Assembly (NCBI GenBank): GCA_003168255.1
Contig: PMSU01000159.1
Span: forward strand, 1 to 64,000
DNA length: 64,000 bases
DNA from: Actinomycetota bacterium
Lineage (GTDB): Bacteria > Actinomycetota > Actinomycetes > Streptosporangiales > Streptosporangiaceae
Direction: 5' to 3'
The translations under genes were made by a program, and so were the position numbers. Shown here piece by piece: positions 34,620-42,825 of the stretch. Positions within the stretch are counted from its first letter, which is position 1, and each line of letters starts with the position of its first letter. A model generated the notes under the pieces. That model worked only from the letters and a program-made list of their open reading frames with translations, was not told where the DNA came from and ran no database searches.

Positions 34620-35036
34620 TTACGGCGTTGTTCTGTCTGGGCCGGCCTGTCCGGGCTGCGCCCGCGGCGTCAGCTCGCCGGCTCGGCTCTTGACCGGGGG
34701 GGCGAGGGCTGAGCGCACAAGGTCGCGGAGTTCCTCGTCGGGGATGCCGGCCGCATCTTCGGGCCGCAGCCGGATGGTTCCCGTGCTCGTCTTGAGCTCG
34801 GGGTGGCGGGCGGTGAAGCCGGCATCGCATCCCTGCTGCCACCCGTAGATCGACACGCCGTGCTTCCATGCGCCAACGTAGAGGCGGCGACTACCCACCT
34901 TGTAGGTGGGCAGCTTGTACGAGAGCACTATGGCTGCGCCGGGGTAAGCAGCAAGGATCAGCTGGTGAAGCCGGTCGAACAGGGGGCGATGCCCGGCGGG
35001 GATGGCGTCGATGTAGCCACGCACTGCCTCGTCCAC
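34620..35036 (-). CDS. DUF1801 (YdhG-like) protein
   Basis: Small cytosolic protein of 138 aa. The DUF1801 pattern is clear: an N-terminal helix region (MDEAVRGYIDAIPAGHRPLF), ILAAYPGAAIVLSYKLPTYK, then VGAWKHGVSIYGW and IRLRPEDAAGIPDEELRDLV. Relatives include the Bacillus Fra iron chaperone, but most actinobacterial members have no known role. The C-terminal 20 residues are Pro-rich. Confidence 0.85.
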   Translation of the reverse strand: MDEAVRGYIDAIPAGHRPLFDRLHQLILAAYPGAAIVLSYKLPTYKVGSRRLYVGAWKHGVSIYGWQQGCDAGFTARHPELKTSTGTIRLRPEDAAGIPDEELRDLVRSALAPPVKSRAGELTPRAQPGQAGPDRTTP

Positions 35037-35234
35037 GGTCTGCTCCAGTCAAAGAGAGTCTCCATTCTCAGCCATTAAGACCGGACTGCCGCGCAGGAGT
35101 CACCGGCTCAGGCCAGGGCGGCCTTGCCGGACGCGCCGGGAGGGGACGTCCCAGACTCGTCGCAGAGCCAGAACGTGCACCGCACGGGGCGGCAATCCGG
35201 CTGGATTAGCCGGAGGTGAGCTGCGTGAATCCAC

Positions 35235-36122
35235 TCAGATGTTTGACGCGTCTGGAGGAGCCTCGCCCGGGGTCGGAGGGTTAGCGCCGGTGGCCTGGTC
35301 CTCGGCTTGCGGACTGGTGTGGCCGAGGGTATAGGAGGTCATTGACAGCGACCCGTAGGCGTAGCCGTTGACCATGACGTCAGTGGCATGACCGGCCGCG
35401 TCAGCGAGCCCGGCAAGGTAGAGCAGGGGAATGAAGTGGTCCGGGGTTGGCACCGCGTGCCTGAAGTCGCGGTGGGCATCCAGCCGCGCGACGTCGGCAG
35501 GACTCTGCGTCATTTGGGCCCTTGCGTCCTCGTCGAACCTTTGCGCCCAGTCAAACCCGCCGTCGGCGAGGTTCCAGTTCATCCCTCGCAGGTTGTGCAC
35601 GACGTTGCCGCTGCCGATGATGAGCACGCCGCGCTCGCGCAGCGGGGCAAGCTTTTTCCCGAGGTCAAGGTGATAGTCGATTCCCTTGTCGGCATTGATC
35701 GACAGTTGCACCACCGGGATCGAGGCGTCCGGAAACGCGTGCACCAGGACCGACCACGTGCCGTGGTCGATGCCCCAGGAGTCGATGTCGGCGCCGACCC
35801 AGGCCGGCTTGGCTACCTCACTGACTTCGGCGGCGAGCTCGGGGAGGCCGGGTGCCGGGTAGCCGACCGCGAACAGCTCTGGCGGGAAGCCGTAGAAGTC
35901 GTGAATCGTGCGGGGCCGCGGCATCGCGGTGACCGCGGTCGCGTTGATATACCAGTGCGCGGAGATGACCAGGATCGCGCGCGGCCGGGGAACGGACGTG
36001 CCGAACGTCCGCCACGCCCGGGTGTAGCGGTTGTCCTCCAGCGCGTTCATCGGGTTGCCGTGCCCGATGAACGCCGCCGGCATCAGGGCTGGTGCCGGTA
36101 GGCCAGCGGCTGGTCCTGTCAC
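35235..36122 (-). CDS. Class III extradiol ring-cleavage dioxygenase (YgiD-like)
   Basis: About 295 aa, member of the 4,5-DOPA dioxygenase/YgiD group. Metal-site residues are His in [13 protein letters not shown], His in [11 protein letters not shown] and His in [14 protein letters not shown], and [15 protein letters not shown] and [12 protein letters not shown] are conserved. These enzymes open catechol-type rings using Zn or Fe. The GTG at 36122 is a plausible start, with the ATG at 36083 (MPAAFIGHG) as the minimal alternative. It stands alone, with no aromatic pathway genes nearby. Confidence 0.82.
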   Translation of the reverse strand: MTGPAAGLPAPALMPAAFIGHGNPMNALEDNRYTRAWRTFGTSVPRPRAILVISAHWYINATAVTAMPRPRTIHDFYGFPPELFAVGYPAPGLPELAAEVSEVAKPAWVGADIDSWGIDHGTWSVLVHAFPDASIPVVQLSINADKGIDYHLDLGKKLAPLRERGVLIIGSGNVVHNLRGMNWNLADGGFDWAQRFDEDARAQMTQSPADVARLDAHRDFRHAVPTPDHFIPLLYLAGLADAAGHATDVMVNGYAYGSLSMTSYTLGHTSPQAEDQATGANPPTPGEAPPDASNI

Positions 36123-36652
36123 CTGCTCGAGCCTACCGCCGTGCCTGCTCCGGCCGCGCGGGCCAGCCAGCGGATTGCCGAGCTGATGGGCCGGATCAGG
36201 CAGGCGGTGGCGAGGACGCAGGAGATCGCTGTTCCGCAGAGCCAGCGCGCCCGCCAGCTGCCGCGGGCCTTCGTGGCGTGGCGTCACGGGAACTTAGTGT
36301 GCAGTGAACCCGCTGTTCCAGCCAGACGGTGTCCCCGCAGCGGCCTGACTGGGCGTTCCCGCGGGAACGCCTAATCTCATCATTCGGACTGAAAACATCT
36401 GGATGATGAGACGGTGTGCTGGCAGGGCAGAACGATTCGCCGCAAGTATCCTGCTCGGCTTCTTCACCATCCACTTCACCATCCACTTCACCATCCACGC
36501 AGCCGCCGCTCTGGGCAGTCGGCACGCCCACGGCCAGCAGGCCACTACGTAGCTTCCATGCCGCCGAGCTGATCGAGCAGTGACTATAGAGTGACCGCAC
36601 CAAGCCGTACAGCAGCAGCCTGGATGAACTGCTTGACAGCATTGAGCAATTG
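36123..36652. other. Intergenic region with short repeats and a palindrome
   Basis: No gene could be supported here. It contains the perfect 20-bp palindrome GGCGTTCCCGCGGGAACGCC at 36352-36371 and three tandem copies of a 12-bp unit (CCATCCACTTCA) near 36465-36500. It lies downstream of a gene remnant and may itself be decayed coding sequence. Confidence 0.5.
36352..36371. repeat. Perfect 20-bp palindrome
   Basis: GGCGTTCCCGCGGGAACGCC is self-complementary throughout. It could be a terminator stem without T-tract, a regulator site or a recombination target. Confidence 0.6.
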
Positions 36653-36818
36653 TCAAGACCTGTGGATGGGAGCCGCACCGACCCAGCGGTGATAGGCGTC
36701 TAGGTCGACGTTGCTGCCGCACACGATGGTGACTACGTGTCGGAGTGTCGAGAAAAATCGGGTCGATCACCCGGCGAGCCGCCCGGATCCGAGCAGTGTC
36801 GAGGCGCGTCTCCTGCAC
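36653..36818 (-). pseudogene. Internally deleted threonine dehydratase-like gene
   Basis: The frame from ATG 36818 reads RLDTARIRAARRVIDPIFLD, which is the N-terminus of PLP-dependent serine/threonine dehydratases. After about 25 residues the sequence jumps to a different frame that reads VVTIVCGSNVDLDAYHRWV and stops at 36653. That is the C-terminal glycine-strand region of the same family. About 250 residues, including the PLP lysine, are missing and the join is out of frame. It is a clear deletion remnant, not a working enzyme. Confidence 0.7.
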
Positions 36819-37018
36819 GACACAGCAGCGTAGCGCCGCGGCGCTGTTCCCCTATTGGTGCACGCCCGGCGACCGATGCCCGTACTGGGAAGTGAGTCAG
36901 CGTCCTGCACCCTGCGAGCCTGCGAGCCGGCCAGTCACGTCACACACCGCGGCTACCTGTAGGAAGCGCGGCAGAAGAATCGCTCGGCAGAGGCTAGGCG
37001 AGCGTGGGGCCGGGCGCC
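36819..37018. other. Intergenic gap, nothing recognised
   Basis: This 200-bp stretch between the dehydratase remnant and the VOC gene has no convincing frame, repeat or hairpin. Confidence 0.4.
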
Positions 37019-37393
37019 TCAGTCCGGCGGAGCCTGCTCTTCGAGCAGTACCTCCATCCCGTTCGGTGACTGGACCTTGACGATCCGGTAGGTCCAATCC
37101 TCGCGCGGCCGCTCCACGGTCACCTCGAATCTGAGACCTGACTGCTCGCAGGCAGTGATCGCAGCGTCCACGTCACTGACGCCAAGCTGCCAGGTCAGGC
37201 CGGATGCCGCCGGATCGACGCCGGGACGGCGGCTGAGCCCGAACTCAACGGCGTCATTACCAATGGCGATAAAGCCCGGGTACTCGGGACCCTCGTACGT
37301 CGTCCGCAAGCCCAGTTGCTCGTAGAAACGGCGTTCCGCGTCCGGATCCTGCACGTGCAGGATCGGCACCAGCTTCGTGATCAGGTCGCTCAT
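37019..37393 (-). CDS. VOC superfamily (glyoxalase/bleomycin-resistance fold) protein
   Basis: Small protein of 124 aa with one VOC fold built from two beta-alpha-beta modules. It begins ITKLVPILHVQDPDAERRFY and ends YRIVKVQSPNGMEVLLEEQ, where the final Glu is the usual metal ligand position. Such proteins include glyoxalases, ring-cleavage dioxygenases and drug-binding proteins; function cannot be chosen. Monocistronic. Confidence 0.82.
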   Translation of the reverse strand: MSDLITKLVPILHVQDPDAERRFYEQLGLRTTYEGPEYPGFIAIGNDAVEFGLSRRPGVDPAASGLTWQLGVSDVDAAITACEQSGLRFEVTVERPREDWTYRIVKVQSPNGMEVLLEEQAPPD

Positions 37394-37412
37394 AGGCTCG
37401 ATTGTGCCGCAG

Positions 37413-37571
37413 CTACATGATGCGCGGCGTCCGATAGCCCTCGAACGGCAGACCCCACTCGCCGATCCGGGCGAAGACGGGCACCAGCTGAATCGACGCC
37501 TCGGTCAGGCTGTAGGCAGCGCCTCGACCGCGGCATTGGCCGGACAACCCGAACGCATCGGCTTTGCCAAC
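37413..37571 (-). pseudogene. C-terminal remnant of an HxlR-type regulator
   Basis: The last 30 or so codons read YSLTEASIQLVPVFARIGEW followed by GLPFEGYR, the conserved end of the HxlR winged-helix family. No N-terminal recognition helix is found upstream in any frame; the DNA there enters the adjacent reductase gene region. It is best read as a truncated relic. The original may have controlled the reductase next to it, since HxlR regulators often flank such genes. Confidence 0.55.
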
Positions 37572-37665
37572 GCGCACCTCACCGCTGAACTGATTGCAAT
37601 CTACTACCGGATGATCTAGCGTGACTCTACCGATTGCAAACCGCAAGCAGATCGCGAGGCAGCCC

Positions 37666-38247
37666 ATGAACGACACTGCGCCGCAGACCGCGGGCGGGAA
37701 GGTGCTCTGGCACTTCACGATGTCCCTTGACGGGTTCGTGGCGGGGCCGAACCACGAGATGGACTTGATGACCGGGGTCTCATTCCGTCCGGGCCTGGTC
37801 GAGGAGTACGTCGAGACCACGGGCGCCGTGCTGGGGGGCCGAGACGGCTGGGACCACGCCGCGGGCGACAGCCGCCCGTACGGCGGCGCCTGGGACGGAC
37901 CGATCTTTGTGCTCACCCACCACCCCGAGGACGCAACGCCCGCCGACGGAGTCACGTTTCTGAACTGCGGCCCGGCCGAGGCGGTGCGGATCGGGCTGGC
38001 GGCGGCCGGCGGCATGAACCTCGAAGTTTTCTCGCCGACCATCGGCCGTCAGCTTCTCGAACAGGGCCTGATCGACGAGATCGACCTGCACATCGCACCC
38101 ATCCTGCTCGGTGCGGGCATCCGGCTGTACGACAACAGCGGCCGCGAGCCAATCCACCTCCACCGGGTAGGCGAAGGCGACCCTACCTCGGCGGTGAACG
38201 TGCGGTACCGCCCCGCCGCAACGGCGAAGACTGGCGCCATGCGATGA
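37666..38247 (+). CDS. Dihydrofolate reductase-like (RibD C-terminal) protein
   Basis: NADPH-dependent reductase homologue of about 193 aa. The start at ATG 37666 (MNDTAPQ) has GAGG upstream and is preferred over 37621. The RibD_C pattern is present: VLWHFTMSLDGFVAGPNHEM, the nucleotide region GPIFVLTHHPEDATP and IDEIDLHIAPILLGAGIRLY. Members reduce pyrimidine or pterin-like compounds; substrate unknown. It is divergent from the HxlR remnant. Confidence 0.82.
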   Translation: MNDTAPQTAGGKVLWHFTMSLDGFVAGPNHEMDLMTGVSFRPGLVEEYVETTGAVLGGRDGWDHAAGDSRPYGGAWDGPIFVLTHHPEDATPADGVTFLNCGPAEAVRIGLAAAGGMNLEVFSPTIGRQLLEQGLIDEIDLHIAPILLGAGIRLYDNSGREPIHLHRVGEGDPTSAVNVRYRPAATAKTGAMR

Positions 38248-38296
38248 GGCATGCGAGCTGGCAGCGGCAGTTGCGGCGTTGCCTTGATGCGGGTCG

Positions 38297-39058
38297 CTAG
38301 AAATACAGGTTCACGATCTCCGCGGCTTCCACGGGAAGCCGGCCGATGAACTGCGCGGGGGCCAGCGTCGGCGAATCCGCGGCAATGATGGTCATCTGAT
38401 CGGCGCCCACCTCCACCTGGACCGGGTGCCGCGCAAGATAGGCGCGCACAGCACGTACCGCGTCCTTCGTCTCATGCTCCGGGACACCATCGTGGTGGCC
38501 GACGACAAGGTGGAAGTCATTGTCGACATCGGTCGCGGACTCGTGGTACCAGTGCAAGATGTTCGCCTCGTTCATCGCCCGGCGAAGCTCGTCGAGCGGT
38601 CGGGACGAAATGCCGTCCGTCACCGTACTCACCGGCCATCCCACCAGGACGAAAGCGTTCCCCTGCACGGAGAACATCCGCTCATGCGGGTGCTGCCCGC
38701 GGCTTGAAAACGCTGCCGCGGTGTCCGGCTCGCAGCCGCCTATGCGGATGCTCAGCGCAGGAGTGAGACGGGCAGCGAGGATCTCCAGTGCCCGGGCATG
38801 ATCCATCGCGCGCGGAATGCCCGTGATCTCGAGGTAGCGCCGGTTGACAACGCGCCCGGTCTGCGCGTCCGCCGTTCCGTCCAGCCTGACCACGGTGCCG
38901 TGTACCTGGTCCAGCGTGTAGGGGCGGAAGCCATCGCGGAGACTCTCGCTAAGCAGCGCCTGCACGGTCTCCAGCAGCCCCTTGAGCTCGCCGGTCTTGG
39001 GGCCATAGAGGGCGACCGCGGTGATCAGCAGAGCGGGCACCCGACAGAGCTTAGCCAC
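38297..39058 (-). CDS. Hypothetical protein, possible 2H-phosphoesterase relative
   Basis: Protein of 253 aa that was not firmly recognised. The first half contains DQVHGTVVRLDG and the second NDFHLVVGHHDG, two His-containing strands about 145 residues apart, reminiscent of the 2H phosphoesterase/RNA ligase-like fold. The second copy lacks the usual Ser/Thr two residues after His, so catalytic activity is doubtful. No signal peptide or membrane segment. It stands alone on the minus strand, 58 bp downstream of the ribbon-helix-helix gene. Confidence 0.6.
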   Translation of the reverse strand: MAKLCRVPALLITAVALYGPKTGELKGLLETVQALLSESLRDGFRPYTLDQVHGTVVRLDGTADAQTGRVVNRRYLEITGIPRAMDHARALEILAARLTPALSIRIGGCEPDTAAAFSSRGQHPHERMFSVQGNAFVLVGWPVSTVTDGISSRPLDELRRAMNEANILHWYHESATDVDNDFHLVVGHHDGVPEHETKDAVRAVRAYLARHPVQVEVGADQMTIIAADSPTLAPAQFIGRLPVEAAEIVNLYF

Positions 39059-39115
39059 CGGCAGGCCAGCCAGGCCAGGCCGCTGCCCAGCGACGTCACG
39101 GCCGCCTCGGACCCT

Positions 39116-39343
39116 TTATCGCCCGCTGTCCGGCTGGGTGTCGGCTGGGTTGGCGGCGGGTGGCCGGCCGCGGGGTCGCATGGGTCCGGCGCGGCCGGGC
39201 AGCCGGCCGGCCTCGGCGAGGGCGCGGCGCAGCAAGTATTCGATCTGGGCGTTGGTGCTGCGGAGTTCGTCGTTGGCCCACCGGGCGAGGGCGTCGTGGA
39301 CGGCCGGGTCGAGGCGCAGCAGGACGCTTTTGCGTTCGGTCAC
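39116..39343 (-). CDS. Ribbon-helix-helix (Arc/HicB-like) DNA-binding protein
   Basis: Small protein of 75 aa. The N-terminal strand KSVLLRLDPAVHDALARWA and the helix pair LRSTNAQIEYLLRRALAEAG form a ribbon-helix-helix fold as in Arc and antitoxins. The C-terminal tail is Pro/Arg-rich and likely disordered. The gene lies 19 bp downstream of the SPFH gene and should share its mRNA. It may repress its own promoter, where a short inverted repeat is found, rather than serve a toxin-antitoxin pair, since no toxin gene is present. Confidence 0.75.
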   Translation of the reverse strand: MTERKSVLLRLDPAVHDALARWANDELRSTNAQIEYLLRRALAEAGRLPGRAGPMRPRGRPPAANPADTQPDSGR

Positions 39344-39362
39344 CGTAGCTCCGTGCCTGCCG

Positions 39363-40289
39363 TTACTGGTAGAGGGAGCCGGTGTTGACGACGGGCTGGG
39401 TGGCCTGCTCGCTGCACAGGACCACGAGCAGGTTGGACACCATGGTGGCCTTGCGCTCCTCGTCCAGTTCGACGACGCCTTCTTCTTGTAGCCGCTCCAG
39501 GGCGAGGCGGACCATGCCCACGGCGCCTTCGACGATGCGGGCTCGGGCGCCGACGACGGCGCTGGCTTGCTGCTGGCGGAGCATGGCCTGGGCGATTTCG
39601 GGGGCGTAGGACAGGCGGGTGAGGCGGGATTCGATGATGTGGACGCCGGCGGCGGTGACGCGGGCGGTGATTTCGGCGGAGAGTTTCCGGGTGATTTCTT
39701 CGGCGTTGTCGCGCAGGGACAGGGCGCCGCTGCCGCGGTTGTCGTAGGGGTAACTGGAGGCGATGTGGCGGACGGCGGTTTCGGTCTGGATGGTGACGAA
39801 CTGCGTGTAGTCGTCTACGGAGTAGACGGCGCTGGCGGTGTCGGCGACCTGCCAGACGACGACGGCGGCGATCTCGATGGGGTTCCCGTCCGCGTCGTTG
39901 ACTTTGGCCTGGGCTGATTCCTGGTTGCGGATCCGGGTGGAGACGGCGATGCGGCGGGTGAACGGGTTGACCCATTGCAGGCCGGGGTCGCGGATGGTGC
40001 CGCGGTAGCGGCCGAATAGCTGGATGACCCGTGCTTTGCCGGGGACGACGGGGGTGAGGCCGCCCAGCGCGAGGCTGCTGGCGATGAAGATCAGGATGCT
40101 GATCAGGATCAGCGCCACGGCGGCGCCGTGATGCTGGTGGCTTGCGACCACGAGGAGGACCACCCCGGCTAGCGACAGGGCGATGCCCGCCGTCAGCATG
40201 AGCAGGCCGGGCAGGGACCGGGCTTCGTGTTCGGTTACCTGCCGGGCGGGTAGTTGCAGTCCTGCGGCGACTTCATTCTGGGTGGCCAT
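39363..40289 (-). CDS. SPFH/Band-7 domain membrane protein
   Basis: Membrane-anchored scaffold protein of 308 aa. Two hydrophobic segments near residues 28-50 and 58-75 ([31 protein letters not shown]) precede the SPFH domain, which includes VQLF-like [20 protein letters not shown] and the C-terminal helix with [19 protein letters not shown]. Such proteins oligomerise at membranes and organise lipids or proteases. Strong ribosome site AGGAGG. Followed by a ribbon-helix-helix gene. Confidence 0.88.
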   Translation of the reverse strand: MATQNEVAAGLQLPARQVTEHEARSLPGLLMLTAGIALSLAGVVLLVVASHQHHGAAVALILISILIFIASSLALGGLTPVVPGKARVIQLFGRYRGTIRDPGLQWVNPFTRRIAVSTRIRNQESAQAKVNDADGNPIEIAAVVVWQVADTASAVYSVDDYTQFVTIQTETAVRHIASSYPYDNRGSGALSLRDNAEEITRKLSAEITARVTAAGVHIIESRLTRLSYAPEIAQAMLRQQQASAVVGARARIVEGAVGMVRLALERLQEEGVVELDEERKATMVSNLLVVLCSEQATQPVVNTGSLYQ

Positions 40290-40329
40290 CTGGCGCCTCC
40301 TGGGCTTGACGGGCCTGATTACACATGCT

Positions 40330-40359
40330 TAGCATACTGATATCTATTTTGCTTGGCAA
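40330..40359 (-). promoter_or_regulatory. Predicted promoter of the SPFH operon
   Basis: Read on the minus strand, TTGCCA and TATGCT are separated by 17 bp, a good sigma70-type match inside an A/T-rich patch. Overlapping the -10 is the inverted repeat ATGCTTAGCAT (40325-40335), a candidate operator for the ribbon-helix-helix protein. Confidence 0.5.
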
Positions 40360-40581
40360 CAACCGCACCGCGAGCCGGCCCGGGACAAGGCGGACATATG
40401 AGCAGCGACGACGGGGCACCCGGACTGAGCGGCATGCGCCGGCCACGACCGCGCGGACGCTCGGCACAGGCGGTCGTGCTCATCCTCGGCAAGAAGTCAA
40501 CCCGTACCACCGGCACGAGCCCGGCAAGCAGTAGCTGGCGACCGGACAACCACGCCCGGTCGGCTTCCGGCGACGTAGGAG

Positions 40582-42267
40582 ATGAGTCAGATGAGGTGTT
40601 TCGTTAGGCGACCCGCAGTTGTCGGCGTATTCCTGGTGGTCGCCGCCGCGAGCCTGGCCGTCGGCGGTTGCGGAAGCAGCAAGAGCAACTCCAGTACGGC
40701 TAGCTGCTCGTCTCATCCGGCGGTCCAGGATAAGGCGATTATGCCGAACGGCTCATCTAATCCAGCGGCCGCGGCGAGCTGGACGCTGCCGGGCGGCAAT
40801 CTCCAGAACACCCGGGACGTCGCCAGCCCGATCGACAGCTCGAATGTCTCGAAGCTGGGGGTGGCGTGGTGCGTGCCGGTCGAGGCGGCCACATCGTCGG
40901 GTACCGCCGATGGCTACGCGACCACGCCGGTCGTGGTGAATGGCGTGGTGTACACGCAGGATCTCGAGTCGAACGTGATGGCGATTCGGCTCGCCACCGG
41001 CAAGGTGCTGTGGACGCACGACTACAACTCGCCGAACGGCGGCCCGGACGGCGTCAACGTGGTCAACGGAACCGTGTACGCGGCGACGAACCACGCCGCG
41101 GTCGCCCTTCAGCCGGCCACCGGCAGGCAGCTGTGGAGCCGGACGCTGATCGGCAACGACCATGAGGGCATCGACATGACGCCGGGCTACCACGACGGCA
41201 CCGTGTACGTATCGACCGTGCCGGTCAACCCAACCGTCGGTGAGTATCTCGGCCACGCCGAGGCGACCCTGTGGGCGCTGAACGCCAAGACAGGCGCGCC
41301 GCAGTGGAGCTGGGATGAGGTGCAGAACCTCTGGGGGGATGCCGACGTCAACTCCGGCGGCGGCCTGTGGGATCCGCCGTCGTTCGACCGCGCGGGCAAC
41401 CTCTACATCGGCGTGGCGAACCCCGGCCCGATAGGCCAGTCCGGGTGGCCCCGCGGCTATCCGTGGGGGACCAGCCGCCCTGGCCCGGACCTGTACACCG
41501 ACTCGGTCGTCAAGCTGAGCCCGGCCGGCAAACTGCTGTGGTACTACCAGCTCACCCCGCACGACCTCTACGACTGGGACGTGCAGAACTCGCCGGTGCT
41601 CACGACCGCTCACGGGCAGCCGGTGGTCATCGACGGCGGCAAGGCCGGCATCCTGATCGAGCTGAACGCGCAGACCGGCAAGCTGCTGTGGAAGCTCCCG
41701 GTGGGCGTGCATACCGGGCATGACAACGACGGGCTGATCACCGAATACGCCAAGCCGACCTCGCACATCCCGCTGCCCGCGAAGTTCGACCTCGAGCCTG
41801 GCGTGTTCGGCGGCGTCGAGTCCCAGCTGGCGACCAATGGCTCGACGACGTTCGCCGCCGTCAACAACCTCGCGGTGCCCATCTCCGTCAAAGGCGTGAC
41901 GGAGAGCGCCTCAGCATTTGTCGCTTCTATCGGCAAAGCCACCGGCGAGATGGTCGCGGTCGACCAGGACACTGGAAAGATCGAATGGGACGACAAGCTC
42001 CCCTCCTCGCCGTACGGCGCCGCCGCGGTCACCAACAACGTCGTCTTCACCACGACGTACAACGGTGACCTCTACGCGTTCAACGCGGCCACCGGCGCGA
42101 TCCTGCTGAAAACGCGGCTGTCCGCCAGCACAAACGCTCCCGTCACCATCGACGGTGACTACGTCATCGCGGGCGCAGGCGTCGCACTATCGCCTGGGCA
42201 GCGACCGCTCATCATCGCCTACAAACTCGGAGCGAAAGGCAAGCTCCCCGAGACCGTGGGCTCGTAG
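40582..42267 (+). CDS. PQQ-type beta-propeller lipoprotein
   Basis: Exported lipoprotein of 561 aa. The lipobox is LAVGGCGSS after a hydrophobic segment. The mature chain is an eight-bladed propeller like quinoprotein alcohol dehydrogenases, with blade repeats such as ATGKVLWTHDYN, ATGRQLWSRTL, AKTGAPQWSWDE, LLWYYQLTPHDLYDWDVQNS and NAQTGKLLWKLPVG. The HDLYDWD segment matches the active-site region of PQQ dehydrogenases. Whether it binds PQQ is not certain, since many actinobacterial relatives lack the cofactor. Starts at 40582 or 40591. Confidence 0.78.
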   Translation: MSQMRCFVRRPAVVGVFLVVAAASLAVGGCGSSKSNSSTASCSSHPAVQDKAIMPNGSSNPAAAASWTLPGGNLQNTRDVASPIDSSNVSKLGVAWCVPVEAATSSGTADGYATTPVVVNGVVYTQDLESNVMAIRLATGKVLWTHDYNSPNGGPDGVNVVNGTVYAATNHAAVALQPATGRQLWSRTLIGNDHEGIDMTPGYHDGTVYVSTVPVNPTVGEYLGHAEATLWALNAKTGAPQWSWDEVQNLWGDADVNSGGGLWDPPSFDRAGNLYIGVANPGPIGQSGWPRGYPWGTSRPGPDLYTDSVVKLSPAGKLLWYYQLTPHDLYDWDVQNSPVLTTAHGQPVVIDGGKAGILIELNAQTGKLLWKLPVGVHTGHDNDGLITEYAKPTSHIPLPAKFDLEPGVFGGVESQLATNGSTTFAAVNNLAVPISVKGVTESASAFVASIGKATGEMVAVDQDTGKIEWDDKLPSSPYGAAAVTNNVVFTTTYNGDLYAFNAATGAILLKTRLSASTNAPVTIDGDYVIAGAGVALSPGQRPLIIAYKLGAKGKLPETVGS

Positions 42268-42278
42268 CCGATCACCGG

Positions 42279-42420
42279 ATGCTTGTCGCGGCGAACACAG
42301 CGCTCGCTGCGCCGGGCAGCCACTGCCGGCGCCTGCGCCAGGTCATCCTGGCCGGGGGCACTGTTCAGCGACCGGACGTGCTGTTCCTCGACGAGCCGAC
42401 GGCCGACCTCGATTGCCACC
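42279..42420 (+). pseudogene. Remnant of an ABC transporter ATPase
   Basis: A short stretch reads AGGTVQRPDVLFLDEPTADL, the Walker B and D-loop of an ABC ATPase. Nothing upstream encodes Walker A or an intact signature motif, and the frame loses similarity right after. It is a fragment of about 30 recognisable codons between two intact genes. Confidence 0.6.
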
Positions 42421-42433
42421 CAAGGAGACCGCG

Positions 42434-42760
42434 ATGCCCCCCATCACCGCCTGCGAGCCGGCGAAGTCCCGGATCGCCCAACTGGGCCAGCAGCTGCGCA
42501 AGCTCAGCACCGATGCGCTGCCTGCCGGACCGCGGCATTCACCGGCCGGCCCAGCTGTGACGGCCAAGACGAGCCCTACCCCAGGACCGGCTGACCAGGC
42601 CCAGATGCGGCACCTAGAGAAGACGGGCGGCTGGACCCGCCGTGAGCGACTGCTGATTCTCTGGTACCGACTCCGCTTAACCGTGCAGGAGATGAACTAC
42701 GCGACACGCCGGATGGTCGAGCTACAGACCCGCTTGCCAGGACAACCGCCGCATGCCTGA
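42434..42760 (+). CDS. Hypothetical protein (108 aa)
   Basis: Start at ATG 42434 with a clear AAGGAG ribosome site seven bases upstream. The N-terminal half is Pro/Ala-rich, the C-terminal half is helical and basic (RRERLLILWYRLRLTVQEMN, then YATRRMVELQTRLP), which suggests a coiled-coil. No family was recognised. It directly follows the ABC ATPase relic and may be the surviving partner of a lost transporter operon. Confidence 0.6.
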   Translation: MPPITACEPAKSRIAQLGQQLRKLSTDALPAGPRHSPAGPAVTAKTSPTPGPADQAQMRHLEKTGGWTRRERLLILWYRLRLTVQEMNYATRRMVELQTRLPGQPPHA

Positions 42761-42825
42761 CGGCCACCCAGCCGGGCGCCAAGCAGAGACACAGCTAATG
42801 TGCGCGCCATACTCGAGCGCCTGAC

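Noticed and set aside
39116-39343. Toxin-antitoxin system
   Set aside because: Only an antitoxin-like ribbon-helix-helix protein is present; the partner gene is an SPFH protein and no toxin frame exists.
40398-40607. Small protein upstream of the PQQ-type gene
   Set aside because: Overlaps the start of the PQQ-type gene, has biased composition and no ribosome site or homology.
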